Part shown: in pieces, positions 27,301-39,300 of the stretch
How positions within the stretch are numbered: the first letter of the stretch is position 1
Layout: each line of letters opens with the position of its first letter
Assembly (NCBI GenBank): GCA_950022655.1
Contig: OX465579.1
Location: 14,173,088-14,237,087 of the forward strand
Direction: 5' to 3'
Length of the DNA: 64,000 bases
Source of the DNA: Alentia gelatinosa
Taxonomy: Eukaryota; Annelida; Polychaeta; Phyllodocida; Polynoidae
Position numbers and translations under genes: made by a program
The notes under the pieces: model-generated
Database searches by the model: none
What the model was told of the DNA's origin: nothing
The model's input: only the letters and a program-made list of their open reading frames with translations

Positions 27301-30300
27301 TGGACCGAGGCGATTTGTGCGACCTCCAACGGCAGCTCGGCCGGTGAATCGGACCGGAGGCGCGAGAGCATATCCGCCCACACATTTTTGGCACCGGCGA
27401 AGTAAACGATGGGTGCGGCGTATTCCGCAAGGAGCACTGCCCACCGTTGTACTCGCGTATTCTTCATTTCGGCCAAAAATAAGCTTTTGAGGGGCTTGTG
27501 GTCGCACAGAATCTGGAAGGTCGCACCGTACGAATACGCCCGTAAGCGCGTAAGCACAAAGACTATCGCGTAGGCCTCCTTCTCGATGACAGGGTATCGG
27601 CGTTGCACCTCCGTAAACTGACATGAGAGAAAGTGCACGGGTCGCTCAATACCCTGGTCATCTTCTTGTACCAAGATGGCGCCGAGGCAATAATCTGAGG
27701 CGTCGGTGTACAGTTTGTACGGGCGACCGGGGTCTGGGTAAGCGAGGGTCACCGTGTTCACGAGGGCGTCGCGCAACTCCTGCCACGCGGTCTGGCACTC
27801 GGGATCCCAATGAAAGAGGGCGTACTTTTTTGTCAGTGCGACGAGGGGTCGGACAATATCGGCATATCTGGGTATGAGCTGCCGATAATAGTTGGCCGAC
27901 CCTAGCAGCCGTCGCACCGCCTTTACGTCCTCTGGGGGCACCATGTCGCGTATGGCTTCCACCTTGTCGGGATCCGAAGAGACGCCGTCCGCGCTGACCA
28001 CATAGCCAAGGAGTTTCACGCGGTCGACCCCGAAGTGGCACTTCGATTCCTTGACCACGAGGCCGTATGAACGAAGCGCCCTGAGGACGGCCGCGATGTG
28101 GTGGTGGTGTTCTTCCTCGGTCCGGCTGTAGATCACGAGGTCGTCGAGATAGACCATAACGAACTTACGCAGCGGGGTGATAACCTTATTCATAAGCCTC
28201 TGGAATGCAGCTGGCGCATTGCACAGGCCGAACTGCATCCGCTTAAACTGAAAAAGGCCCCGATGCGTCGCTACGGCCGTCTTCTCGACGCTGTCAGGAT
28301 GCATCGGTACCTGCCAGTATCCGGACTTTAAATCTAGGGTCGAGAACACTTTCGCACCACCTAGATTATCAACAATGTCCTGGATACGAGGCAGGGGGTA
28401 TGCATCGCGACGAGTAACCGCGTTCAGTCCTCGGTAATCTACACAGAACCGGACCGAGCCGTCTTTCTTAGGGACGAGGGTGAGGGGCGAGGCCCAGGGG
28501 GAGGAGCTGGGCTCGATTATGCCTTCCGCGAGCATCTTGTCCAGCTCGCGGTCGACGACCTCGCGCTTGGCGAGGGGAAGTCTGTACGGTCGTTGATTAA
28601 TGGGGGGGTGATCGCCCGTATCGATCCTCATGTAGACCTCGGTAGTGCACGTGAGGGGGCGGCCGGTGACCGGGAACACATCGGGGTATTGCCGTTTCCA
28701 ATACTCGGCCTCGTATACCAGCTGACCGATGTGTCCCTCGCGTCGCACCGACCGTCGCACCGCATGGCGACGACCACAGAGGGTTACGGTTTTATTAGGG
28801 GAAGCATAGTCCACGATCGCGTGAGTGGCCTCCAACGCGTCGTCCCCTAATAAAAGATCGTGGGACATATCACCCACCACATTAAAGTCGCACGGTCGCC
28901 CGTACAGCTTCAAGTTAACCGCCTCGCGGACGGAGATGCCGTGGCCGGTGAGGGATTTAAGTCGCGCCGGGGGTCTCGTACTCTTACCCACCGCGCCCAC
29001 CTGTCGCAAGGCATCCGCCGCGGGGACGGACACTAGGGAGCAACACGCACCCGAGTCGACGAGGGCCTGCAGCGCCACGCCTCGAAGCTCGAGGTCAATG
29101 CAGGGTCGCCAGTCGGACGCGCGTTTTAGTTTCCCTGGGTCGCGGCGGCTACGACCTGATCCTGGGAGTGGGCCAGCGACCGCGCCGCGTCCCTGGAGGC
29201 CTTAAGACTGGGGCATCCAGCCACGTAATGGCCTCGTTGGTTGCAGGCATAGCAGATGATGTCGCTGAGGGGCGTCATCCGCCGGCCGGAGTTACGCTGT
29301 CCCGGCGCGACGGCTGCCACGGTGGAGGCGACGGTTGGAGGCGGCAGAGCTGGGATGGTCGCAAACAGCGGCTGAGGGGCGGGAACGGGCGCGGGGGGCG
29401 GCGCGAACACAATCGTGGATTGTGGTGGCGCTGCTGCGGGCATCACGGCCGCGACCGTGTGGCCCTTGTTCCCCTTCTTCGCTTTTAACTCCCCCTGTAT
29501 CGACTTTATTGCCTGCTGAATCTCCTCCATCTGTCGCAGGTAAGACTGAATACTCTGGGTTTATTGGGTTCTGTTTTATAGCAGTGGGACGCCTTTGTCT
29601 CCAGGTGGAGACGCTTATACGGGCGGTCGTGTTAGGCGCCAATTAGCGTCACCCTCGAAGTCGGTGACGCCGTCCTCGAAACAATCATAGATGATAGACC
29701 TTAGGCGCCCCGCTGAGTAGGCCAGGGCCTCCGAGACCCGTTTCTCGTCGGGGGCCTTGGAGACGAAGCGCGCCTGTCGCACATCGTTCAACCACGTGCG
29801 GAGGGCGGCTTTATCTTGACCGTCGACGGTCGGCAGCGCGCGGAACAACCGGATGAGCTGTTTGACCGAGGCCAACTCGTGGGTCTCGGGCCGCGCCCGG
29901 GGGGTGGAGTCGATGATGATCCCGCGGGCCTCGGCGAGCTGTCGTGCCGCCTCGGCGAGCTCCAGGGCGTGCTGTTGGGACTCCAGGGCGTGCTGTTGGG
30001 CCCGTTGCTCGGCCTGCCTCGTGAACTCGACGCGAAGCCGCTGTTCTAACTCGTATACCGCGACATCCTTTACCTCCTTGCAGGTCTGGGCCAGGTACTG
30101 CTTCCACAGCTTGGCCAGTAGCTCCGTGTTGGCGACAGTAAAGTCGGTCGGGATACTCCCAGCTAACTTCCCAGCGTTGAGCCACACCTGGAAATCCTCG
30201 GGCAACACACTGGGTTCGGCCATCCTCCCGAATTGCGTTAACAACTACACACGTTATACACGGCAATTACCTATATGGCACGAACTGTTGCGATTTCCAC

Positions 30301-33300
30301 GTGCGACAGCTGCTGGTCTGCTCGGTCCGACTGTCGCTAGCACAGAACTACCGGCATGCAAATACCTTCCACGCCCACATTAATACGTTACAGCATAACA
30401 GAATGTCACTTCCCTGTTCGCGTCCGTGCTTATGGAGTCGGTCCTTCCGTGGTCATTCGTAGCTCGACCGGCAATCCGTCCTCGAATCAAACACTAAAAG
30501 TGTCTCGTCGTGGTCGCCAATGTAAAGTTTCTAGGCTATACCATTAGTGGTTCTGTCCCTAGCGGTCGATATACGTTAAATAAGGTTTGGAGTCAACGCA
30601 TAGATGTTGTAGGTATCAGAATCCAGGTAAGACTGAATACTCTGGGTTTATTGGGTTCTGTTTTATAGCAGTGGGACGCCTTTGTCTCCAGGTGGAGACG
30701 CTTATACGGGCGGTCGTGTTAGGCGCCAATTAGCGTCACCCTTGTAACAACGAGCGCGCCCGTATCTCCAGGAAGTTGGGTTCACAAACAACCGCCGGCC
30801 AAAGCCGGGTTCAAAGGGGGGATTATAGCTACAGCAGGAAGGACCAATTAGCCTGGCCAGTGTCGGCCATCTTGGATTTGGGGGAAAGAATTCAGAATAG
30901 ATTTAATATATATAATGTAATTAATAATGCTGCTTTTTCAACGCAAAAATACCACAAAGTTAGAATTATCGACTGCAGATCTTTACAATTTGATTGAATT
31001 ATATAAATGAAGATACAGAATTTTGTTGTCATTATTGATATTGATCAATATTGATTGATAATAAGAAAAAACCCTACGAAGGTAAGTAAGGTTGAATAGG
31101 TGTGGGTGGGTGGGCAAAACAGAGGTGTGGGTGGGTGGGTAAAAAGTGGATATGTCTGTACCATGTGAGAGGGGAAGTGAGAGTGAGGGCGAGTGAAGTA
31201 TAGGGGAAGCGCACGTGGGGTACGTGGTACAGAGGTGAGACACCAGCGGTGCGTAGTGAGGAGGAGAGACACCAGGGGGAGCAATGACCACCACTGACCA
31301 ACGGCCATGGATCACCTGGAGTATAGCCATAGGAGGCATTCGCTTCCTATCTTCACGGTTCTCCAGTGTAATAGTTCCTTGCCTTACATTGCCTACGGGG
31401 TAGGCTCACAGTGTCTGGGCATCTTGTTTCATCAACTGTGTACAGGTTCAATGAACAACTTCATTTCTAAGATCCAAGACCAATTTTAAAAGCGTGGCTT
31501 ACGAAACTGTACACTGAGTATTAGTGTTTCTAACTGTGGGTTCTACTTCCATTGACATTTGGGTGTAAGTAGTATAGTGAAAGTCCAGCTTTAGTCCGGT
31601 TACTGAAACCCAGAGTTATTGGTCAGCTGGTTATCGCAACATGTAGTCATGCTCCTCACCTGGGCCTTGTTTTTTAGTGACGACCATCGTTACGGGGGAC
31701 ATGTTTTTGCTGTAAGTGTACTATAGTCGCGATAGTTTGGGGGGTCAGGTAATTATCACTGCTCTAAGAGACTCAGGGTGGTCTGAGGTGTGCTATACGG
31801 CATATAGCCTATGATCCATGGTCGCCGCCATGATGCCCCCCGAGTAGCTGTTCTTAACTAAAGGAGGTGAAAAAGTAGCTGTTCTTCACTATTGGAGGTG
31901 CAAAAGAAGTGAGTGATAATTGGGAAATGTCACTTTTCTTGCCTTGCTCACATATGTAAATAAAGTGTTCAATGTAAAAGACCTCATATCCTGGGTTCAG
32001 TATTATATCTTTCTGCTCTGGGATCAGTGTAGAGAGTCAAAGGAACCTTGGTAAAACATTGAAAGGCAGCTGAATTTCGTAAGAACAAAGAGCCAGAATA
32101 CAGGTTTTGTCCCCCGACCACCTAGTGACTGCTTCATGAACTAACAATGGCTCTGTCCCCTATAGTCACGAGACATGTAAGGACACGTGGGTAAATTTGT
32201 CTCCCAAACTGTCTTAGACCTATGACATCTATGGACATGTCGTACAGAATGTGCAACTTCACTTTCTGTACGAATTAAGAAATGAAATTTTAACACAAGT
32301 AAGGGATACATATAACCTATAATCGTACCAAATATGAGGAAAATCGGCCCCACCGTCCCAAAGATATCGGCGGTTGAATTTCGTCATAGCAATCTCTGCT
32401 CTGGTGCTCTCGAATGTAAGTACAAAAAGCTGGGAATACATTGAAACCAGTCATCCGACTGAGTATTACCCAGGTTAAAAGTCAGAAAATTCTGGGGCTT
32501 TCTACGGAACTGGATACATGGGATTTTCATAGACGATGTCTTCAGAATGGGTAACAACGATATAAATATATATTTTAACATTTTTTTTTTATTGAAGCAT
32601 AAAGCAAGGTGCCATCTGCTGACGCAGGTACATCAACACCTCTACAACCACAATACAAATATTCCAGAGCAGGAACTATTCCTTCTTAATATACAAAAAT
32701 TATATACAAGGCCCGAAGGCAAATATGGATGAAACTAATGAAAGATGAAATAATGTGGGTATACTTCGTCGTACATATATCAATCTCTACTAATAATAAA
32801 TATGAAGATTATAACAGTCAATTATAGAGAATGTTCATAATTCGCCGCTTAAATATCCCAATACTACATCGCTGTGTCTCTCCACTCAGGTCATTCCATG
32901 TTTGCATGCCTCTGTACAACGGGCTTTTTCGGAAGAAACTTGTCTTAGGACGTCGCATTTTCAAACTAACCTTGTGATCACCTCGCGTACGAGGGTTTTC
33001 AGATAAATCCATACACTTAGTGAACTTATGGATTTATCTGAAAACCCTCGTATTGTTAGGAAGACTTGTTATGGTGTGAAATTGAATGACAGAGACAAAT
33101 TTATTAACTTTCTCTTGTTGCATGGTAAATGGTTTGTCCACAGGCAAAAATTATTCCATAATAATAGCCTAGACATTATCCTCTTTGTGAGTGAACTGCG
33201 ATACAAAGTTAAGGTGGAAAAAGCAACATGTCTGTACCTCAACCAAAAACGTAAATTCAGATTTCTAGAGAAACTGGAACAAAATATGTGAGGACCTGAG

Positions 33301-36300
33301 ATCCTCCTCTGCAGCCCAGGGAGCTGTTTCAAAACGTGGGTTAAGTCTATGGTTTTGAAACAGCTCCCACTGTCCCGTAGGTTTCATATATTACTCTGCC
33401 TTGCCAGTTCACCCCCTCCACTGTACTGTCCAATATTGTATTGTACTGTATTGTCTCATTCATTGTTACTATGTTAGATATAAGCTTTCTCTCTTTTTTA
33501 CCACCCAGATCACTTCTGACTTTACTCGATACTACATCAATATGATAGGACTATTTGGCTTTTCAATGACTATACAGTCTAGATTGGAACATTACTCTTT
33601 ATCCTACCCCTCATATAAATCACCATAGACTTAACATCGTGGGCCAGTATGCCACGGTTATGCCATAAAATATTTATATGCCACGGGTGACATATGAAGT
33701 TAAAAACATGTGACAGGGTAGGATAAAATGTAAACATCACGAAATTTCATATAATTGTTTACATGCCATTCGTTGTCTTCCGCTACAGATATTACTCAGC
33801 TCCGCTTTGTGATATCATTCCGCGAAGACAACTCATGCTATATTAACAATCATATGAAATTTTGTGATGTTTCATGATAATACTTATAAGTATGTGCACC
33901 AAGAACAATAAGCTAAGGGTGGCAACCTCAGAATAGAGGCTAGCTATGTTTCTTAGAAAGTTAGACTTTTCACTTCTCCATATTAAAAAAGAAAAGAAAA
34001 AAAAGAGAGCAATGAACCACAGTTAAAGATGTAATCCATTGTAAGGACTCAGCATACTGAAGATTTACGCCCATCTATAATTGTAATCAACAAATGTGAA
34101 AGGAAATAAACTGCTCTTTATTAAAAATTTTTTTTTCTAAAAGTCACCAGGTGGTGACACTCTGTATTGTTAGATATGCCTTTAATTGTTCCAAAACTTT
34201 CTCAGCGTTGTGCCTTCTTTTTTCCCTGGTGGGGGTGTAAGTGGTGCTTCTTCTCGGAAATTTATTTTTGCTTGCGCTGTAAACACGTCAACACTAGATA
34301 TGCCTTTAACTTGAGCTGGAATTGATGAAGTTTAAATGTCGTCTGCTCAGGGACAACGCGGGAAACACGCCACTCCACCTGGCGGCAGCCGGATACACTC
34401 AAACTATGAAGGTGCTACTCAGCGTCCACATGCACATCCTCAATGCTCGCAACGCCAAAGGGGTGAGTGAAGACATACAATGCTATATTATCTCACCCCT
34501 GGAATAAATGTCCGTAGGTTTAACATAGTTAACTCGTTCTCCATGCCCCTACAAGTAATACAGTCCGTTCTCCACGGTTACTTTCCTGTGTGTTGTCCAT
34601 TCTTTTAGTGTGTACAGGGGTGAGATAAATACAGAAAGCAACTCGTTTTTGTCAAAGAAGTTATTCTCCAACTCGTTTGAATACTATGTGATATTCACTC
34701 GGCTATTGCCGAGTTCATATCACTCCGCATCAAACTCGTGAAAAACGACGACTTTGACCAAAACTTGTTGGTTTCTTCTTCAGTCCTGAGCGTTTAATAT
34801 GGCTCAGTTTTTTCTACCTTGGAAAGGGTAATTCGCTAAAAAGGGTAAAATGCTTAAAAAAAAAACCAAAAACCCCCAAAAAACATGTTACCTTCCTGTC
34901 TTCACAGTGATTTGTTAAATAATCTATCATGATGACCTATGGGAATTAACATCCTATCTTCTTAGGTATTTCAAGTCGATTAAAATGATACCTATATTGT
35001 CAGGCTGTGACAGATACTTCCTGAGATACAGTAGCATTATGACAGATGACAAATAGTCCAAAGAGAGCCCTAGAAAAAGTGATTTTCGGATATTATTGCA
35101 TTTTTGGCATATATTGGCATAGCTAGAAACTGCCAATAATTACCTCTAAATAACACTTAATCAGTAATATTAATTAACAAATGATATATTCACTATGATG
35201 AATGAGCGTGGAATTAAGCCTATAAGACATCGAAACAGCAACTGTGTCCGATTCCACCTTTGCCCGACAAATCCGTCGGGTCGGTAAGAATCTGCATTAA
35301 TCGAGTCGATGTACGCACTTCACTGACCCGAATTTATTACCTTTCCCGACGCGTCGAGCATTACTAGGGCGGGAGTAATGGCCGAATATCCCCGACCTTA
35401 CGATTGTCAATGTAAACACCTTCACCGACTATTCCCGATTCTGAACAGGCCATTTATATAGCGTTGCTACCTATCCCCCGGGCAGATTTACAAGTGCCTT
35501 ATATTGATCTTTAGGGGAGACAAAGCCAGTTTCAATGTTTTACGAATAACTGTTTACAATTTTATCATTTTATTATGAACAATTGTCTTATCTATATGTC
35601 ACTTCGTTCACCAATATCTAATAATGTTTTAACAGATTATAAAACATTATTTTAAAACACTCAAGGTCTCCTCATAATTATAGACTAAAGCGGTGATTCC
35701 ATCGAGCACCCAAAACTTGCCGAAATGAAAATCGGGAAATTTCGCATAAGTATAGCTGGCGGTGGAAGCACACATTTTTTTCTGGTAATTTCGGACGCGT
35801 ATACAATTTATCATGCGAAAAAATTCACCATATAAGATATTCTTTGATACATTCCAAGGACTTCAGAAACTTTCCGATAAAGCTTCTAGTCTGGTGGAAT
35901 CACCACTTAAGGAACATCAAAACAACATGTCTAGTGTCTGCATCTGTCCTTGCTGGGCTCCATAACTTTGATGCGGCTCTTCGTGTGACAACATTGACAT
36001 TCATACTAGCATTGTCAGCAGTTTCACTGATTTTCCACAAATTCATCATGCCCAGTTCACACTATGCGACTGGAGGTACCTTGGTACGCCAAGTCTGACA
36101 CTGGGCGTATCTGTGAGCAAACAGCACGGCAAAACGTACAATGTTAACTGCTCGCTTCCCGCTAGTCTGAGACTGGGCATACCAGGAACTGCCAGTCTCT
36201 GGAGGTACCTCTGGTACGCCCAGTCTCAGACTGGAGGTACCCAGCTCGGCAAAACGTACAGTGTGAACTGCACGCTTCCCGCTAGTCTGAGACTGGGCAT

Positions 36301-39300
36301 ACCAGGAACAGCCAGTCTCTGGGGGTACCTCTGGTACGCCCAGTCTCAGACTGGAGGTACCTAGCTCGGCAAAACCTACAGTGTGAACTGCACGCTTCCT
36401 ACTAGTCTGTGACTGGGCGTACTGGGTATATATATGTCATCGTTATTTAATCAGCCTACTCAGAATCGGGAAGAGTTGACACAGCTGACAAGATTAAGGT
36501 CGGGCATAGTCGGTCATTACCCCATAATGCCCGACCCGATTAAAATCGGGTCTTTGAAGTGCATACAGCGACCCAATTCTGACCGACCCGACGGATTCGT
36601 TGGGCAAAGGTGTGATCGGGAAGAATCCTTGTGTCGCTGTCTAAAGGGCCTGTTCCATCTAGCCGACAGCACTTTCGTAATCGTCGGCCTGGGCCTGTCA
36701 GAATCGGCAACAACCTTTTGCTGATTATTGGTGAAAAAAGGCTTAAAAACGTCAGCCTGGCAGTATCTGGGGTCATCTGTTCCGATGCTGACACCCCGCC
36801 GATGGTATCCGAAAATGTTAGAGTTCTCTGACTTCACCCGATCGCAAGTCCAGACTAGTTCCACAGTTCTGGCCCTGTAGATTGTAATTTAACTTGATTA
36901 CAGATAGAATCCTATATACATTATACACAACGTTTATTCACCTCAAAAACACCCCCTACCTACAAAGGGACACTCTAAGTAAACATGCCAGGGGTCAAGG
37001 TCGCATCTCTTAGTTCCTAGTTCAGACACCAGAAGACACCACCAGTAAAAAAAATCCTAGCGGAATATGGGTATACTAGTATCGGCCTGCATCGTACATA
37101 TGAAACAAGGCACACCACAGAGGCCGACGGTGGCCGATGGCACCGATCTCACCCGATTATGGTGTTCCATTACACCGATGGTACCCGGATTGCAAAATAG
37201 GCACTATCAAAATCATACTTCAGCTGAGAATTCGGCTATAGACCCTATTGAGGTATCCTGGAATTCAGTCTGTTTACAGGTCCCGGTGTGCGCTGGTTAC
37301 CGCCATTGTATGGTGATAGACCCTTGACCCGTAACCTATAATCATTGCTTTTTAACGGTTTTTATAAATCTTCAAATGGGAAATCCGATGTCAGATATCG
37401 AAATTTCAGCTATTTCTACATATCAATCCAAAAATTATATTCAGGTTCTCCAAATATAAATGGGAAAACTATAGTTCATGTGGCCGTGGTCTGCCCAGTC
37501 AGTCGCAAGCGGAACTTGTGTTTACCCTGGGCGATAATAGGGAGTTTAGTAACCTCTGGAGGGCGTATATGGAACAGCCCCTTTACAGGCTTAAAGGCAT
37601 ATCCTACAATCCACGGTGGCGCCACCTGGTGATTTTTAAATATTCCCATTAATCCATTGAAATTCGTTATTTGTGGCATATTCAAAACTTTAAAGAGCAA
37701 AATTTAAGTTTGGTCTAGTTGGACCTAATCCAATTGGTAAAATAGGCCCTTTTTCATTTGCCTGATTTATATAGGAAATGTACTGAAAAATATTTTTAGA
37801 ATCTCTATATATTCTTATATAAAATGATCATTATATTGATCAATAAATCAAAATCTAGCACGGCGACCCCCGATTTTAAAGTCAGATATGTGCGCTACAA
37901 TACTTAGAGAACATTGTATTCAATTTTCAGAAAAATGACATGGGTTTTAATTTTCACGCCAAATTGTCCGATATGCCTTTAAAACGTGGAGCAACGACCC
38001 CCAGTCGCACGGTGTGAACAAGCCTTGAGTCAGGTGATCCGTGGGTGGGGAAAACCGGGAGCTGTACTCCTCGTAACAGGCGAGTTCACTCGATCATTGG
38101 AAGGGTACATTAGGACTCGTGTGTCATAGTCCTCAGTAAATGCAGCTTAAATAGTAGCGGTCCACTTGTCAAGAATAGGTCGTGAAATATTCATACATCT
38201 ATTAGTGAGCGTGATATTTACGTTCTGCGATGCCCAAATGCAGTGATTGTTTGTCATGCCTCATTTATTTTATACAGGTCTAGCTGTCAGCAGATTTGAC
38301 TGATAATACACATGTACCGAAACCAAATACTAATTTAATTTAGTTTCGATTAAAATCTAAATAAATAATTTATCGTTGTTTTTTTTAATTCAAAACAGGA
38401 AAGGCTTCAACACCAAATAGAAATCAGACAACAAATGATTATTTTATAAATTATGTGTCATTACATGAATGTGCTTCCATATCTCTACGAATCTGCATAG
38501 CGAATATTCCTTTGGCTGACTTCTCTTTAACCATATACGCCATCTAGGTTCGTCTCAACCAAATTATTATTTTTAATACAAACATAGACATATCGAACTA
38601 AAATCAGATACAGTAAAACCCTGCTTCTGGTACACCTCGCCTGAGGGGTCACCGCGCATAAGGGGACAGTTTGCTCGGAACAGAAATGTTTATTTGATTC
38701 ATTTTAACCCCACTTAAGGGTACACCCCACATAAAGGGACAGTTTGCTTGGAACAGATATCTTTATTTAGTTTATTTTAACCTCACTTAAGAACAGATAT
38801 CTTTATTTGATTTATTTTAACCCCACTTTAGGGGACACCCTGCATAAAGGGACAGTTTGCTTGGAACAGATATCTTTATTTGATTTATTTTAACCCCACT
38901 TTAGGGGACACCCTGCATAAAGGGACAGTTTGCTTGGAACAGATATCTTTATTTGATTTATTTTAACCCCACTTTAGGGGACACCCCACTTGAGGGGGCA
39001 CCTTGCTCAGAACGGATGCTATACCCTTAAGTGGGTTTTACTGTATGTGACATTAGCTATGCAGTGACCTCAAGGTCGGCCATTTGTCGGGGGGCGGATC
39101 TATTTACTGTCAAAGCAATCGATGCAACAAGGTGGAATTGCTTAGGGAAAATAAACACGCTGGATGGATAGAGCCATAAATAGATAAGTGTCTGTAAATT
39201 GTATTGAGCTATGATAGTTATTGATGTGGTTCGAGGCCTCCTCCATCTTTGACCTCGGGAACAAAACTGTTTGGTTAGTCTGAGTATCAACCTTCCTATC

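Larger units (their letters stand above)
23884..30987 (-). mobile_element. Ty3/gypsy-type LTR retrotransposon, chimeric, 7.1 kb
   Basis: Two 467-bp direct LTRs (23884-24350 and 30521-30987), each TGTAAAG...CTTTACA, enclose gag and pol on the minus strand. The LTRs read as identical. The 4-bp ATTT occurs on both outer flanks (23880-23883, 30988-30991) as a target duplication. Order protease, RT, RNase H, integrase places it with Ty3/gypsy. Gag contains an LTR-derived patch, integrase is cut short, and 24351-26490 holds DNA unlike a retroelement. Base composition is clearly GC-richer than the host intron around it. It lies antisense within intron 8 of the channel gene. Confidence 0.93.

Noticed and set aside
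27223..30266. Several GC-rich frames overlapping gag and pol on both strands
   Set aside because: They are antiparallel or shifted shadows of the gag and pol frames, which carry all recognisable motifs.
36113..36364. Repetitive 84-codon frame
   Set aside because: It is explained by a 126-bp tandem period divisible by three. No start context, splice sites or homology.
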